64,000 bases of DNA from assembly GCF_004771275.1 (NCBI RefSeq), contig NZ_RQEV01000018.1:1-64000 (forward strand). The letters run 5' to 3'. Below are positions 54,289 to 63,595 of this stretch, piece after piece. This stretch comes from Leptospira fluminis. GTDB taxonomy: Bacteria > Spirochaetota > Leptospiria > Leptospirales > Leptospiraceae. Position 1 is the first letter of the stretch. Every line of letters starts with the position of its first letter. A model generated the notes under the pieces. The model had not been told where the DNA came from and searched no databases. It was given only the letters and a program-made list of their open reading frames with translations. The position numbers and the translations under genes were made by a program.

Positions 54289-55310
54289 CGATCCGACTTC
54301 CCGAAGGGCAAAGATTGGATCCGAACGAGTACGTACTTTCCGGATTCGAAGATCTGGAGATCTCCACTCAAATCGTGATTCGGGACGCACTTAATCGCGG
54401 GCTGACAGTAGAGGTATTGGATCGGGTAAGTCACTTTCTGCGGATTTCCGGATCGGGAACCTCCCGCTTGGTCAAGGAGGCCTCTAAGACGGACTTGGAT
54501 TCCTATATGACCTTTCTGGTCATGGAAAATAAGACGGTAACAAAGCGCATTCTGCAGGAAAAAGGGATCCTAGTTCCGTCGGGTACCAGTTTCTCGCATC
54601 CTGAGGAAGGAATGCAGTATTATCGCGGTCATTCCCAAAAGAAAATGGTCTTCAAACCGGTTACCACGAATTTCGGAATCGGAATCACGATCCTTCCTCC
54701 CGGTTCTTCCGAAGAACAAGCTAAAACGGCTATCGAAACGGCTCTCTCTTTTTCGGAGACTGCGATACTGGAAGAGTTTGCTGAAGGGCAGGAATATCGG
54801 TTTTTAGTGATTGGGAACGAATGCGTCGCAGTATGCAATCGTATTCCGGCTAACGTAATCGGAGATGGAAGTAAGAGCGTAAAGGAATTGGTTCTCGAAA
54901 AAAACCGGGATCCCAGGAGAGGAATAGGTCACGTCACTCCCTTGGAAAAGATCCGGTTGGAGGATACGGAGCTGGGAGTTTTAAGGGAGCAAGGTTTGAC
55001 TGTGGATTCGGTTCCGAAGGGAGGGGAAATCGTCTATCTCAGAAGAAATTCCAATATCAGCACAGGAGGAGATTCGATAGACGTCACGGACGAGGCTTCT
55101 TCCGGCTATAAAAGGATTGCGGTGGAAGCGGCACAGGCCGTAGGAGCGAAAATTTGCGGAGTGGATATCATCGTAAAGGATTTAAGCGGAAGCGAGGACT
55201 ATAGAATTCTGGAACTCAATTTCAATCCTGTCCTTTACATTCATAACTATCCGTATTCAGGAAAAAATCGGGACGTCGGGAATCGGATTTTAGATCTTCT
55301 GGGGTTTTAA
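54276..55310 (+). CDS. ATP-grasp glutathione synthetase module, GshAB-like
   Basis: 344 residues, ATP-grasp fold. VMENKTVTKRILQEKGILVPSG, MVFKPVTTNFGIGITIL, AILEEFAEGQEYRFLVIGNECVAVCNRIPANVIGDGSKSVKELV, then LRRNSNISTGGDSIDVTDEASSGYKRIAVEAAQAVGAKICGVDIIVKDL and ELNFNPVLYIHNYP. This is the C-terminal synthetase half of bifunctional GshF/GshAB rather than ordinary GshB. It is read from its own ATG overlapping gshA by 13 bases, so the two halves are separate proteins here, likely coupled at translation. Makes glutathione from gamma-Glu-Cys and glycine, by family. Confidence 0.85.
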   Translation: MQPLTIRLPEGQRLDPNEYVLSGFEDLEISTQIVIRDALNRGLTVEVLDRVSHFLRISGSGTSRLVKEASKTDLDSYMTFLVMENKTVTKRILQEKGILVPSGTSFSHPEEGMQYYRGHSQKKMVFKPVTTNFGIGITILPPGSSEEQAKTAIETALSFSETAILEEFAEGQEYRFLVIGNECVAVCNRIPANVIGDGSKSVKELVLEKNRDPRRGIGHVTPLEKIRLEDTELGVLREQGLTVDSVPKGGEIVYLRRNSNISTGGDSIDVTDEASSGYKRIAVEAAQAVGAKICGVDIIVKDLSGSEDYRILELNFNPVLYIHNYPYSGKNRDVGNRILDLLGF

Positions 55311-55552
55311 GCGCTCTTTTTTTTACGCACGTATTCCACGATATCTCTGGATTCGTACATCTTGACTTCATCGTCTACGAGAAACGGAACTTGGCTGATT
55401 CCGCCTAAGCGGACGACTTCCTGCCTACCTGGAGTTCCTCTACTTGCCTCCACCAGTTCAAAATCCTTTCCTATAACCAAGCCTAATCTGGAAAATTCCT
55501 CTAAAACATAGGCGCAATAGGGACAGGTCTGGAACTGGTAGAGTTTCATCAT
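55307..55552 (-). CDS. Small glutaredoxin-like protein
   Basis: 81 residues. CPYC redox motif in FQTCPYCAYVLEEFSRLGL at about residues 10-13, cis-proline in ISQVPFLVDD, and glutathione-binding MYESRDIVEYVR near the C-terminus. A dithiol glutaredoxin or glutathione S-transferase N-domain-like protein. Two adjacent ATGs (55552, 55549) are possible. It begins five bases after grxD, and its stop overlaps the convergent glutathione synthetase gene by 4 bases. A long in-frame extension upstream is a shadow of grxD. Confidence 0.82.
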   Translation of the reverse strand: MMKLYQFQTCPYCAYVLEEFSRLGLVIGKDFELVEASRGTPGRQEVVRLGGISQVPFLVDDEVKMYESRDIVEYVRKKKSA

Positions 55553-55557
55553 CGATC

Positions 55558-55875
55558 TTATACTGGGAGTCCTAGTTTTTTCTGTAATTCCCCGGTTTTC
55601 GCCAATTCCACGACGATATCGTGGCCGCCGATAAATTCTCCTTCTATATAAAGTTGGGGAATCGTCGGCCAATTTGCGAATTCCTTGATTCCTTCCCGGA
55701 CCGTCTGGTCGGAAAGTACATTGAAGGATCCGTAATCCGCACCCAGGCTTCGTAGAACGTTCGTGACGCCGGCGGAAAAACCGCACATCGGGGCTTCAGG
55801 AGTCCCTTTCATAAATAGAAAGATCTTTTTCGAGCCGATCAATCCTTCGATTTTTTCTTTGAGAGTTTGGTCCAT
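55558..55875 (-). CDS. grxD: Monothiol CGFS glutaredoxin
   Basis: 105 residues, the usual size of Grx4/GrxD. FLMKGTPEAPMCGFSAGVTNVLRSLGADYGSFNVLSDQTVREGIKEFANWPTIPQLYIEGEFIGGHDIVVEL contains CGFS, WPTIPQ and the GG-D glutathione site. CGFS glutaredoxins carry [2Fe-2S] clusters with glutathione and partner BolA proteins; two bolA genes lie just upstream. Confidence 0.95.
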   Translation of the reverse strand: MDQTLKEKIEGLIGSKKIFLFMKGTPEAPMCGFSAGVTNVLRSLGADYGSFNVLSDQTVREGIKEFANWPTIPQLYIEGEFIGGHDIVVELAKTGELQKKLGLPV

Positions 55876-55917
55876 TTGCTTCCTCTAAAATTGTATTATT
55901 TCTACGGTTCTAAATTT

Positions 55918-56142
55918 CTAAGAGACTTTGGTTTCCAGAGCTAGGGCGTGGACTTCTTCTTTGAGTTCTTCCCGCAAGGTGTCGTAAACCATTCTATGCT
56001 GTTCCACCATCGATTTGCCTTGGAAGCCGGAGTACTTCACCACCGCCTTGATATGAACACCGTCCTTGTAAGGATCTAAGATTTCCACCTCGGAACCGGG
56101 TAAGCCGGATCGGATCTTATTTCGGATTTCTTCTATCGTCAT
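55918..56142 (-). CDS. BolA-family protein, short (BolA2/YrbA-like)
   Basis: 74 residues. YKDGVHIKAVVKYSGFQGKSMVEQHRMVYDTLREELKEEVHALALET carries the BolA core, including the conserved His of EQHRMVY and the C-terminal HAL. The loop that supplies an extra His ligand in BolA1 proteins is absent, so it is the BolA2/3 type. It likely binds a cluster together with GrxD, 42 bases downstream. Confidence 0.9.
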   Translation of the reverse strand: MTIEEIRNKIRSGLPGSEVEILDPYKDGVHIKAVVKYSGFQGKSMVEQHRMVYDTLREELKEEVHALALETKVS

Positions 56143-56236
56143 GATTCCTATGATTAGACTTCGGCTCTTGCGAGTTCGAGGCCGGTTTTCCTAAGGATAG
56201 CTTGGAAAGGCGACCTTGCCGCACAATCATTTTTCC

Positions 56237-56509
56237 TCAGGGAACCTCGGTCCGGATTTCCAAGGCGTGGATTTTCCTGGTTTTGACCGTGGATTCTAGG
56301 GTGGAAACGACAAGCCTGTGTTGTTCCAAAAGCGACTTTCCCCGAAAGGATTCGCAGGCGATCCGAACCCTCAGATGGGTTCCTTTCCGGCGACCTTCCG
56401 GATTTCCGGAGTGCCCCGCGTGTTCCGCGGAAAAATCCACCACTTCCAAAGCTAAGGGAGAGAATTTTTCCCGAAGTAGAAATTCCAGTTCTTCTTGCGT
56501 TTCTTTCAT
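56237..56509 (-). CDS. BolA-family protein, BolA1-like
   Basis: 90 residues. The same BolA core (CESFRGKSLLEQHRLVVSTLES...IHALEIRTEVP) with an added loop EHAGHSGNPEGRRKGTHLRV that contains His residues typical of BolA1. It starts directly at the end of the ABC permease gene (no gap), and is 94 bases before the second bolA. Two classes of BolA side by side are uncommon. Confidence 0.87.
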   Translation of the reverse strand: MKETQEELEFLLREKFSPLALEVVDFSAEHAGHSGNPEGRRKGTHLRVRIACESFRGKSLLEQHRLVVSTLESTVKTRKIHALEIRTEVP

Positions 56510-57279
<770 letters not shown>

Positions 57280-57283
<4 letters not shown>

Positions 57284-58197
57284 GAATTCTTCTCCACCAA
57301 TTTCAGGAAGAGCTCTTCCAATCGATTCGCTTTGTTTCTCATGCTGGTGATTTTTATGCCTTCCTGGTCCAACAATCGGAACAGTTCGTTGATCGAATGG
57401 GTTTTATTGACCTCAACTTCGAGGGTCAAGTCGTCCACTTTCCTCAATAAAAAGCCGTTGAGTTTCGGAGGAACCGCTACCGCTTCCTGTAGATCGAGTA
57501 TGAAGGTTTCCGTATCCAATTTTACCAGGAGTTCCTTAATGGAGGTGTTTTCCACAATGAGCCCCCTATCTATGATCGCTATTCTTTTGCAAAGCGTTTC
57601 CGCTTCCTCCAGGTAATGGGTGGTGAGTATGATGGTGATCCCCGATTCGTTCAGTTTGATCAGGAATTCCCAAAGGGATCTCCTGAACTCTATATCCACT
57701 CCCGCCGTAGGTTCGTCCAGGATCAGGATTTTTGGATTGTGAACCAAGGCCCTCGCGATCATTAGCCTTCTTTTCATTCCACCGGATAATCTTCCCGCTG
57801 ACTCTTTTCGTTTTTCATAAAGTCCTAATTGTTTCAGATACTCGTGAGCCCTTTCAGTAGCGACGGATTTAGACAGGCCGTAATAGCCACCTTGGTTGAT
57901 CACGATCTGTTCCACTTTTTCGAAGATATTGAAATTGAATTCCTGTGGTACGACTCCCAGGAAGGATTTGGCCAGAGGAAGATCCGTGTCGATGTCCGCA
58001 CCGTAAATCCTGACTTTTCCCGAGGTTTTGTTCACCAGGGAACTCAGGATTCCAATGGTGGTGGATTTGCCCGCTCCGTTCGGGCCTAGGAGCGCGAAAA
58101 ATTCGCCCTCTTCCACGGTTAAATCGATTCCTTGGAGAGCTTGGATTCCTCCCGAATAGGTTTTAACCAGATTTTCTATCTCTAATGCTTTTTTCAT
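57280..58197 (-). CDS. ABC-2 exporter ATPase
   Basis: 305 residues. Walker A GPNGAGKSTT, Q-loop VPQEFNFNIFEKVEQIVINQGGYYG, signature LSGGMKRRLMIARALVHNPKILILDEPTAGVDIEFRR with Walker B. The C-terminal 80 residues form a regulatory domain found in YadG/DrrA-type ATPases. Pairs with the permease that overlaps its end. Drug or lipid exporters are typical relatives. The flavin reductase ends 58 bases upstream. Confidence 0.9.
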
Positions 58198-58254
58198 CCG
58201 TACGGAAATTGGCTCCTTTCATCATTCTACCCGGCGACGATCTTCTAGACGATT

Positions 58255-59631
58255 TTATGATGCTAATATCTCCCTGGCTTTTCTCGCCGCGTTCCTGGCG
58301 ATTTCCGGAAGTGCGGGATGGATGTAGATCATTTTCAGAAGATCGTCCAAGGTGCCGCCCATAGTCATCAAAAGAATAAAAACATGAATTAGGTTCGAGG
58401 CTTCGTCCCCTAAAACGTGCGCGCCCAACAGCTTTCTGGATTTGCGATCCACTAGGATCTTTACGAATCCTTCTTCGGATCGTCGGGCCATTCCCGTGGC
58501 GCTGGCGGAATAAGGGTTGGTCGCCGAAATATAATCCGCTCCTTCCGAAATCAATTCCCGTTCGGTCTTGCCTACCGCCGCGACTTGGGGATGAGTGAAA
58601 ACTGCGTGAGGAACGGGGGGATATTCCACGGGAATTCTTTTCTTGTCCACATACAAGGACTGGAAAAGGGATTCTCCCTCGAAATTCACGGAGTGTCTGA
58701 AAAAGTGTTTCCCGGTGATATCTCCCAAAGCGTACACTCCCTCCGCAGTCGTTTCCAGATATTCGTTCGTGAGAATGTACCCTTTCTCGTCCGTCCGGAT
58801 TTGCGTATGATGTAGATCCAACCAATCCGTGTTCGGACGGACACCCGTGGCCACTAACAATGCGTCCCCTTCGAGTTCGAATTCCGAATGTTCCGCCTTG
58901 CAACGGAGACGGAATCGGCCCGAATCGTATTCCACTTTTTCCACCGTCGTTCCGAGACGCACGTCGTGTTTTTTCCGAAAACTTTTTTCGAACGCGTTGA
59001 CGACGTCCTCGTCTTCGTGGGAAAGCATCCGGTTTCGAACTAGGAAGGTGGTTTCGGAGCCGAAGGAAGAGTAGGCAAAACCCAGTTCCAAGCCGATGTA
59101 ACCCCCTCCGATGATCAGGAGTCGTTTCGGAAGTTCCGTTCTGCGCAAGGCTTCCCGGCTCGTCATAAACGGTGTACCTACAAGACCCGGTATGTCCGGT
59201 AGGAAAGGCCTGCAACCTCCCGCGAGAAAAATCCGGTCCGCAGTTAAAAATTCTCCGTTCGCTTGGATCACCTTGTTTTCTACGAAGCGACCCTCGAAAG
59301 GATAATAATCTATATTTGGATTTTTTTCGTATGCAGGGGCGATACTGTCCGAATCGGAATCCACCGTAGCCGAAATCCTCTGGACCAAGGATTTAAAATC
59401 CACTCGAAACGGACCCGGAATATCCAATTGAAATCTGTCGGCATCCGAAGCTAGGGCTAAGATCTCGGCGGGGTAGATGAGCATTTTGGAAGGAATGCAC
59501 CCACGGTTCAGACAAGTGCCCCCGAGTCTGTCTTTTTCCAAAATTGCGACTTTATAGCCGAGTTTGGATGGAGGGGTCACTAATTTCGTACCACCTCCCG
59601 ATCCGATTACGAGAATATCATATTTTTTCAT
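58255..59631 (-). CDS. Flavin disulfide reductase (mycothione/dihydrolipoamide reductase class)
   Basis: 458 residues. FAD-binding VIGSGGGTKLVTPPSKLGYKVAILEKD; redox cysteines in LGGTCLNRGCIPSK (near 41-46); NAD(P)-binding IIGGGYIGLELGFAYSSFG; and the C-terminal HPALPE with the catalytic His-Glu pair. The GSGGGTKLV start departs from the normal GGGPGGYVAA and is closest to the mycothione-reductase style. It could reduce glutathione disulfide, lipoamide or another low-mass disulfide. It stands beside glutathione genes, so glutathione is a fair guess; sequence alone does not settle it. Confidence 0.85.
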   Translation of the reverse strand: MKKYDILVIGSGGGTKLVTPPSKLGYKVAILEKDRLGGTCLNRGCIPSKMLIYPAEILALASDADRFQLDIPGPFRVDFKSLVQRISATVDSDSDSIAPAYEKNPNIDYYPFEGRFVENKVIQANGEFLTADRIFLAGGCRPFLPDIPGLVGTPFMTSREALRRTELPKRLLIIGGGYIGLELGFAYSSFGSETTFLVRNRMLSHEDEDVVNAFEKSFRKKHDVRLGTTVEKVEYDSGRFRLRCKAEHSEFELEGDALLVATGVRPNTDWLDLHHTQIRTDEKGYILTNEYLETTAEGVYALGDITGKHFFRHSVNFEGESLFQSLYVDKKRIPVEYPPVPHAVFTHPQVAAVGKTERELISEGADYISATNPYSASATGMARRSEEGFVKILVDRKSRKLLGAHVLGDEASNLIHVFILLMTMGGTLDDLLKMIYIHPALPEIARNAARKAREILAS

Positions 59632-59690
59632 TCGATTTGATTCGATCGGAGACGCCTCCGAGAAAAGGGAGAGCGGTTATCTTTTAGACC

Positions 59691-60506
59691 CTACCATTTG
59701 TCTCTTAGGGATCGTAAAGTCAGAAAAAGAGTTTTCTCGTCGGTAGGAAGATCCGTCTTTCCGGATCGATTTCGTATACCGGAAACTAGAGAAAGGGAAG
59801 GGTTCCTGCAGAGGAAGAAAGGATTGAATTCCCTTTCCTCTCCGAAGTCGGTCGTCCAAAATTCCTCGTTTTCCCGGAGACCTTCCGCTCGTTCCATAGC
59901 CGCCTTCGCTTTGGAATTCTCAGGATCCAGATGGAGGCTGAATCTAAGATTGTTCTTCAGATAATCGTGGCCCGGGTAAAGCCTGACCGTATCCGGCAGC
60001 GCATAAAAGATTTCGGAAACGGTTCGGTACAATACTTCGGGGTTTCCCCCGTTTTTGCAATTTCCCACTCCGCAATTGAAGATCGTATCTCCCGTAAAGA
60101 CTGCGGTCGGAGTTTCGTTTTCGATCTGTAGAAGACAAATGTGAGCGAAGGTATGCCCCGGAGTATGCAGTACTTCCAAGTAAGAGAGTCCCGCCGGATC
60201 GGATAAAATCCTGTCTCCCGGAAGCAAGGGGCGGCTCGCGAAAGGAACGGAGTCCATTCCTTTGGGGTGGGTCAATACGACGGATCCGAATTCCCGGCAA
60301 AGCCCTTCGTTTCCGCTGGTATGGTCCCAGTGTTCATGCGTATTTACGATGAAGTTTAAACTCCAATGTTTATCCTTTAGCAGGGCGGAAATCTGTACAG
60401 AATCGAAAGGATCGATACAGACGGTCTCTCCCGAAGAAGTTTGCCGGATTACGTAGCTGAAATTTCTTAGCGGGCTGGCCGTGTAGATTTGGATGATTTC
60501 CAACAT
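59691..60506 (-). CDS. gloB: Glyoxalase-II-like metallo-beta-lactamase-fold hydrolase
   Basis: 271 residues. Zinc motif NTHEHWDHTSGNEGL (HxHxDH near 57-62), second site HTPGHTFAHICLL, bridging Asp in AVFTGDTIFNCGVGNCKNGGNPEVLY, and the glutathione-contact region YPGHDYLKNNLRFSLHLDPEN that is specific to glyoxalase II. It would hydrolyse S-lactoylglutathione to lactate and glutathione. The divergence and slightly long C-terminus leave room for another thioesterase role. Ends 59 bases before the reductase. Confidence 0.83.
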   Translation of the reverse strand: MLEIIQIYTASPLRNFSYVIRQTSSGETVCIDPFDSVQISALLKDKHWSLNFIVNTHEHWDHTSGNEGLCREFGSVVLTHPKGMDSVPFASRPLLPGDRILSDPAGLSYLEVLHTPGHTFAHICLLQIENETPTAVFTGDTIFNCGVGNCKNGGNPEVLYRTVSEIFYALPDTVRLYPGHDYLKNNLRFSLHLDPENSKAKAAMERAEGLRENEEFWTTDFGEEREFNPFFLCRNPSLSLVSGIRNRSGKTDLPTDEKTLFLTLRSLRDKW

Positions 60507-60514
60507 CTAAGGAT

Positions 60515-60829
60515 TCAGGGAATAATATCCAGGTGTTTGTCTAGATTGGCGATTCTCAGGATGGTCATTACATCCCGACTCAGATTCCTTAATTTCAGAC
60601 TTCCGTTCCTTTCGGTAACGTATTTTTGGGTATTGAAAATGGCTCCTATTCCGGAGGAGTCCAAATAAACGTCTCCCTTGAAATCCAGAATAATTTCTTT
60701 GCAACCTTCGTCGAATTGTTTGATAATCAATTCCTTTAACGAGAACGCATTTTTTAGGCTTACGTTACCCTGAATCTTAACGATACAAATTCCGTCCTCA
60801 AAGGACACATCTGTCTGAAAACCTTCCAA
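60515..60829 (-). CDS. STAS-domain anti-sigma factor antagonist-like protein
   Basis: 104 residues, whole-length STAS. ICIVKIQGNVSLKNAFSLKELIIKQFDEGCKEIILDFKGDVYLDSSGIGAIFNTQKYVTERNGSLKLRNLS, with the phosphoacceptor serine in LDSSGIG. Such proteins bind anti-sigma kinases, or sit in transporters and motors. No HPK/RsbW gene is in the window. Starts upstream of gloB by 8 bases, in the same direction. Confidence 0.87.
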   Translation of the reverse strand: MEGFQTDVSFEDGICIVKIQGNVSLKNAFSLKELIIKQFDEGCKEIILDFKGDVYLDSSGIGAIFNTQKYVTERNGSLKLRNLSRDVMTILRIANLDKHLDIIP

Positions 60830-61112
60830 TAGAAACGGCTCCGATTTTCTATTTATATGACCGTCCTCGAGATAGAAATTCTACCGAAACGCTTAGAAAA
60901 TAAAAATTTCGAACGTTCGCTCGGGGAGGGAATCCGATCAATGAGAGTAATTTGTGGCAAAGGGGAGGTAAACTCTTTTTTTCCTTCCAAAATAGGGCAA
61001 TTTCTCCGGCTGGAGAAAGAAGAAATGCTGGAAAAAACGGACAGGACGAGAAAATAGAGGTGGGCGTTTTCCATGACCAGTTTGCAAGGTTTTGGCCGAT
61101 ATTTGAATTGCG
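60830..61112. other. Intergenic region, no gene supported
   Basis: 283 bases between divergent STAS and metallo-hydrolase genes. It contains the perfect 10-bp palindrome CGAACGTTCG (60910-60919). A 66-codon open frame on the plus strand (60857-61057) has no ribosome site and no recognisable motif, so I do not call it. Promoter elements are not clear. Confidence 0.5.
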
Positions 61113-62069
61113 ATGCGGATTAAATTTTGGGGAGTTCGGGGCTCCATTTCTTCCCCGGTAAAAGGCGATTTGATTCGGGCTAAGATTTTAAAAATCCTAA
61201 GTCTTGCTTCGCCTTCGGATCTTCAGAGTCCGGAAGCCATAGAAGACTTTTTGGATTCCTTGGCCTTGTCGAACTGGAGCACGTACGGAGGGAACACTAC
61301 CTGCGTCGAAATCAGGGACAAGGAAGACAGACTCATCATTATCGACGGCGGTACGGGACTCCGGGAACTGGGAAATTCCATTCTGCACGAAGGCTATCTC
61401 CAGGGAAAGGGAAGCGCCGTTTGGATCTTTACCCATACCCATTGGGACCATATCCAGGGAATTCCTTTCTTCGTGCCTTTGTACACTCCGGGGAATAAAT
61501 TCGAGTTCGTAAGCTCGGTGGAAAATCTGGAGAATCGGCTGAAATACCAGCATACGTTTACCCATTTTCCGGTTCCCTTCGAGGGCTTTCAGGCGGAAAA
61601 GACGTTTCGCCACGTACCTGAAGGAAGAGCCTTCCGTGCCACCGACTCAGTGACTTCCATTTCGAAGGCAGTGCGGCATCCAGGAGGAAGTTATTCTTAT
61701 CGCTTCGAAGAAGACGGCAAATCCTTGATCTTCGCCTCCGACGCAGAATTCAATCTGGACGAGATGGAGAATATCGACGACTACTTGAATTATTTTAGAG
61801 GGGCGGACGTGCTCGTTTTTGATACCCAATATACGTTCGAGGAATCTTTGCAAAAAATCGATTGGGGACACAGCACCGCTTCGATGGCTACGGACATCGC
61901 TTTACGTGCGAACGTTAAAAAGTTGGTCATGTTTCACCATGATCCTTCCTATGACGACGAAAAGCTGGATGCAGTCTATTTACGAGCTATCAAATACAAG
62001 GAAATGTTCGATCCGGACAACCAGCTGGAGATCATTATGGCGAGGGAAGGTTTGGAGATTCAAATCTGA
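61113..62069 (+). CDS. MBL-fold metallo-hydrolase
   Basis: 318 residues. MRIKFWGVRGSISSP opens the family also called PhnP-like/beta-lactamase superfamily II; FTHTHWDHIQGIPFFVPLY supplies HxHxDH, a second site in AVRHPGGSYSYRFEEDGKSLIFASDAEFNLDE, and GHSTASMATDIALRANVKKLVMFHHDPSYDDEKLD the last His. The distinctive WGVRGSI start is shared with phosphodiesterase- and response-regulator-linked MBL proteins; exact substrate unknown. Its nearest neighbours are STAS (divergent) and glpK. Confidence 0.88.
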   Translation: MRIKFWGVRGSISSPVKGDLIRAKILKILSLASPSDLQSPEAIEDFLDSLALSNWSTYGGNTTCVEIRDKEDRLIIIDGGTGLRELGNSILHEGYLQGKGSAVWIFTHTHWDHIQGIPFFVPLYTPGNKFEFVSSVENLENRLKYQHTFTHFPVPFEGFQAEKTFRHVPEGRAFRATDSVTSISKAVRHPGGSYSYRFEEDGKSLIFASDAEFNLDEMENIDDYLNYFRGADVLVFDTQYTFEESLQKIDWGHSTASMATDIALRANVKKLVMFHHDPSYDDEKLDAVYLRAIKYKEMFDPDNQLEIIMAREGLEIQI

Positions 62070-62103
62070 ATCCGAGGATCTCGCCTAAAAATCGGAGGAA
62101 ACG

Positions 62104-63594
62104 ATGAGCGAATATATCATAGGTATCGATGCGGGTACCACGGGGATCCGTACGTTTTGTTTTAATCGGTCGGGCGGCGTGATTTCGAGCGCGTATTCGG
62201 AATTCAAACAGTACTTTCCGAAAGCAGGCTGGGTGGAACACGATCCGGAAGAAATTTGGGCTAAGACGGAAAAGCTCATCCTGCAAGCGATCCGAAAGGG
62301 AAAGTTGAAACCCGAAAATGCGGTCGCCATTGGAATCACGAACCAAAGAGAGACGACCGTACTTTTTGAAAAGGACACGGGGGCTCCGGTTTACAATGCC
62401 ATAGTTTGGCAGTGCAGACGGACGGCGGAATTTTGCGGTAAATTGAAAAAAGAGGGTGTCGAGCCTACGTTCAGAAAAAAAACCGGACTCGTTGTGGACG
62501 CTTATTTTAGCGGAACCAAGATCCGTTGGATTTTGGAAAATGTAAAAGGAGTGAGAGCCAAGGCCGAAAAAGGGAAGGTATTATTCGGGACCATCGACAC
62601 ATACCTTTTGTATCGCTTGACCAACGGAAAATCACACAAAACGGATCATACGAATGCCAGCAGAACTCTAATCTTCAATATAGAAAAAAAGGAATGGGAT
62701 AAGGAACTGCTAAAGATTCTGGACATTCCGGAAGCGATTTTGCCGGAGACCCACAATTCCAGCAATCTATTCGGAAGAACGGAGGGGGTCAAAGGACTCC
62801 CGGACGGAATTCCGATCTCTTCCCTAGTCGGAGACCAACAGGGTGCGTTGTTCGGACAATTGTGTACGGAACCGGGAGAGGCAAAGAACACGTACGGAAC
62901 CGGATGCTTCCTTTTATTCAATACGGGAAACAAACTACAGATTTCTAAAAACAATTTGATCACCACTCTTGCTTGTGGTCCGGAAGGAAAAACCGTATAC
63001 TGTCTGGAAGGTTCCATTTTTATCGGAGGTGCGGTCATCCAGTACCTGCGAGACAACCTGAAGTTTTTTAAAGAATCTAAACTTTCCGAAAAAATGGCCT
63101 CGTCCGTGACCAAAGAGGACGAAGTCGTTTTTGTACCTGCATTTGCCGGTTTGGGAGCGCCTTACTGGGATATGAACGCGAGAGGAGCGATTTTAGGTCT
63201 GACTCGGGATACGACTCAGGAGCAGATTGCCCGTGCCGCGTTAAAATCCATCGCTCTACAATCCTACGAATTAGTGGAGGCCATGGAAAACGATACCGGT
63301 TCCAAATTGAAAGTATTGAAGGTGGACGGAGGCGCGACGGCAAACCAGTGGTTGATGCAATACCAAGCGGACATTTTGGGTAAAAAAATCGTCCGTCCTT
63401 CGAATTTGGATACCACCGTTCTCGGAGCCGCCTATCTGGCCGGTCTGGAAAGAGGATTTTACTCCTCGGTATCGGACCTGAAGAAAAAGCAAAAAGCGAG
63501 TAAGGAATTTTCACCTAAGATGAGCGGGGCTCAGAGGGAAAAAGAGATCCGAGTTTGGAAGGAATCCGTTAAAAGAATTCTAACGGGAAACTGA
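62104..63594 (+). CDS. glpK: Glycerol kinase
   Basis: 496 residues. FGGY fold: IIGIDAGTTGIRTFCFNRSGGVISSAYSEFKQYFPKAGWVEHDPEEIW, NAIVWQCRRTAEFCGKLKKEG, GTIDTYLLYRLTNGKSHKTDHTNASRTLIFNI, YGTGCFLLFNTGN and LKVDGGATANQWLMQYQADILGKKIVRP. Phosphorylates glycerol. RBS GGAGGAAACG. No glpF or glpD is adjacent; ends two bases before the convergent partial gene. Confidence 0.95.
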   Translation: MSEYIIGIDAGTTGIRTFCFNRSGGVISSAYSEFKQYFPKAGWVEHDPEEIWAKTEKLILQAIRKGKLKPENAVAIGITNQRETTVLFEKDTGAPVYNAIVWQCRRTAEFCGKLKKEGVEPTFRKKTGLVVDAYFSGTKIRWILENVKGVRAKAEKGKVLFGTIDTYLLYRLTNGKSHKTDHTNASRTLIFNIEKKEWDKELLKILDIPEAILPETHNSSNLFGRTEGVKGLPDGIPISSLVGDQQGALFGQLCTEPGEAKNTYGTGCFLLFNTGNKLQISKNNLITTLACGPEGKTVYCLEGSIFIGGAVIQYLRDNLKFFKESKLSEKMASSVTKEDEVVFVPAFAGLGAPYWDMNARGAILGLTRDTTQEQIARAALKSIALQSYELVEAMENDTGSKLKVLKVDGGATANQWLMQYQADILGKKIVRPSNLDTTVLGAAYLAGLERGFYSSVSDLKKKQKASKEFSPKMSGAQREKEIRVWKESVKRILTGN

Positions 63595-63595
63595 T

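Noticed and set aside
60910..60919. CGAACGTTCG as an SOS/LexA box
   Set aside because: The known CGAAC-N4-GTTCG box needs a 4-base gap, which is missing, and neither neighbour is a repair gene.
60857..61057. Possible 66-codon gene
   Set aside because: No ribosome site and no motif; low-complexity charged sequence in an intergenic region.
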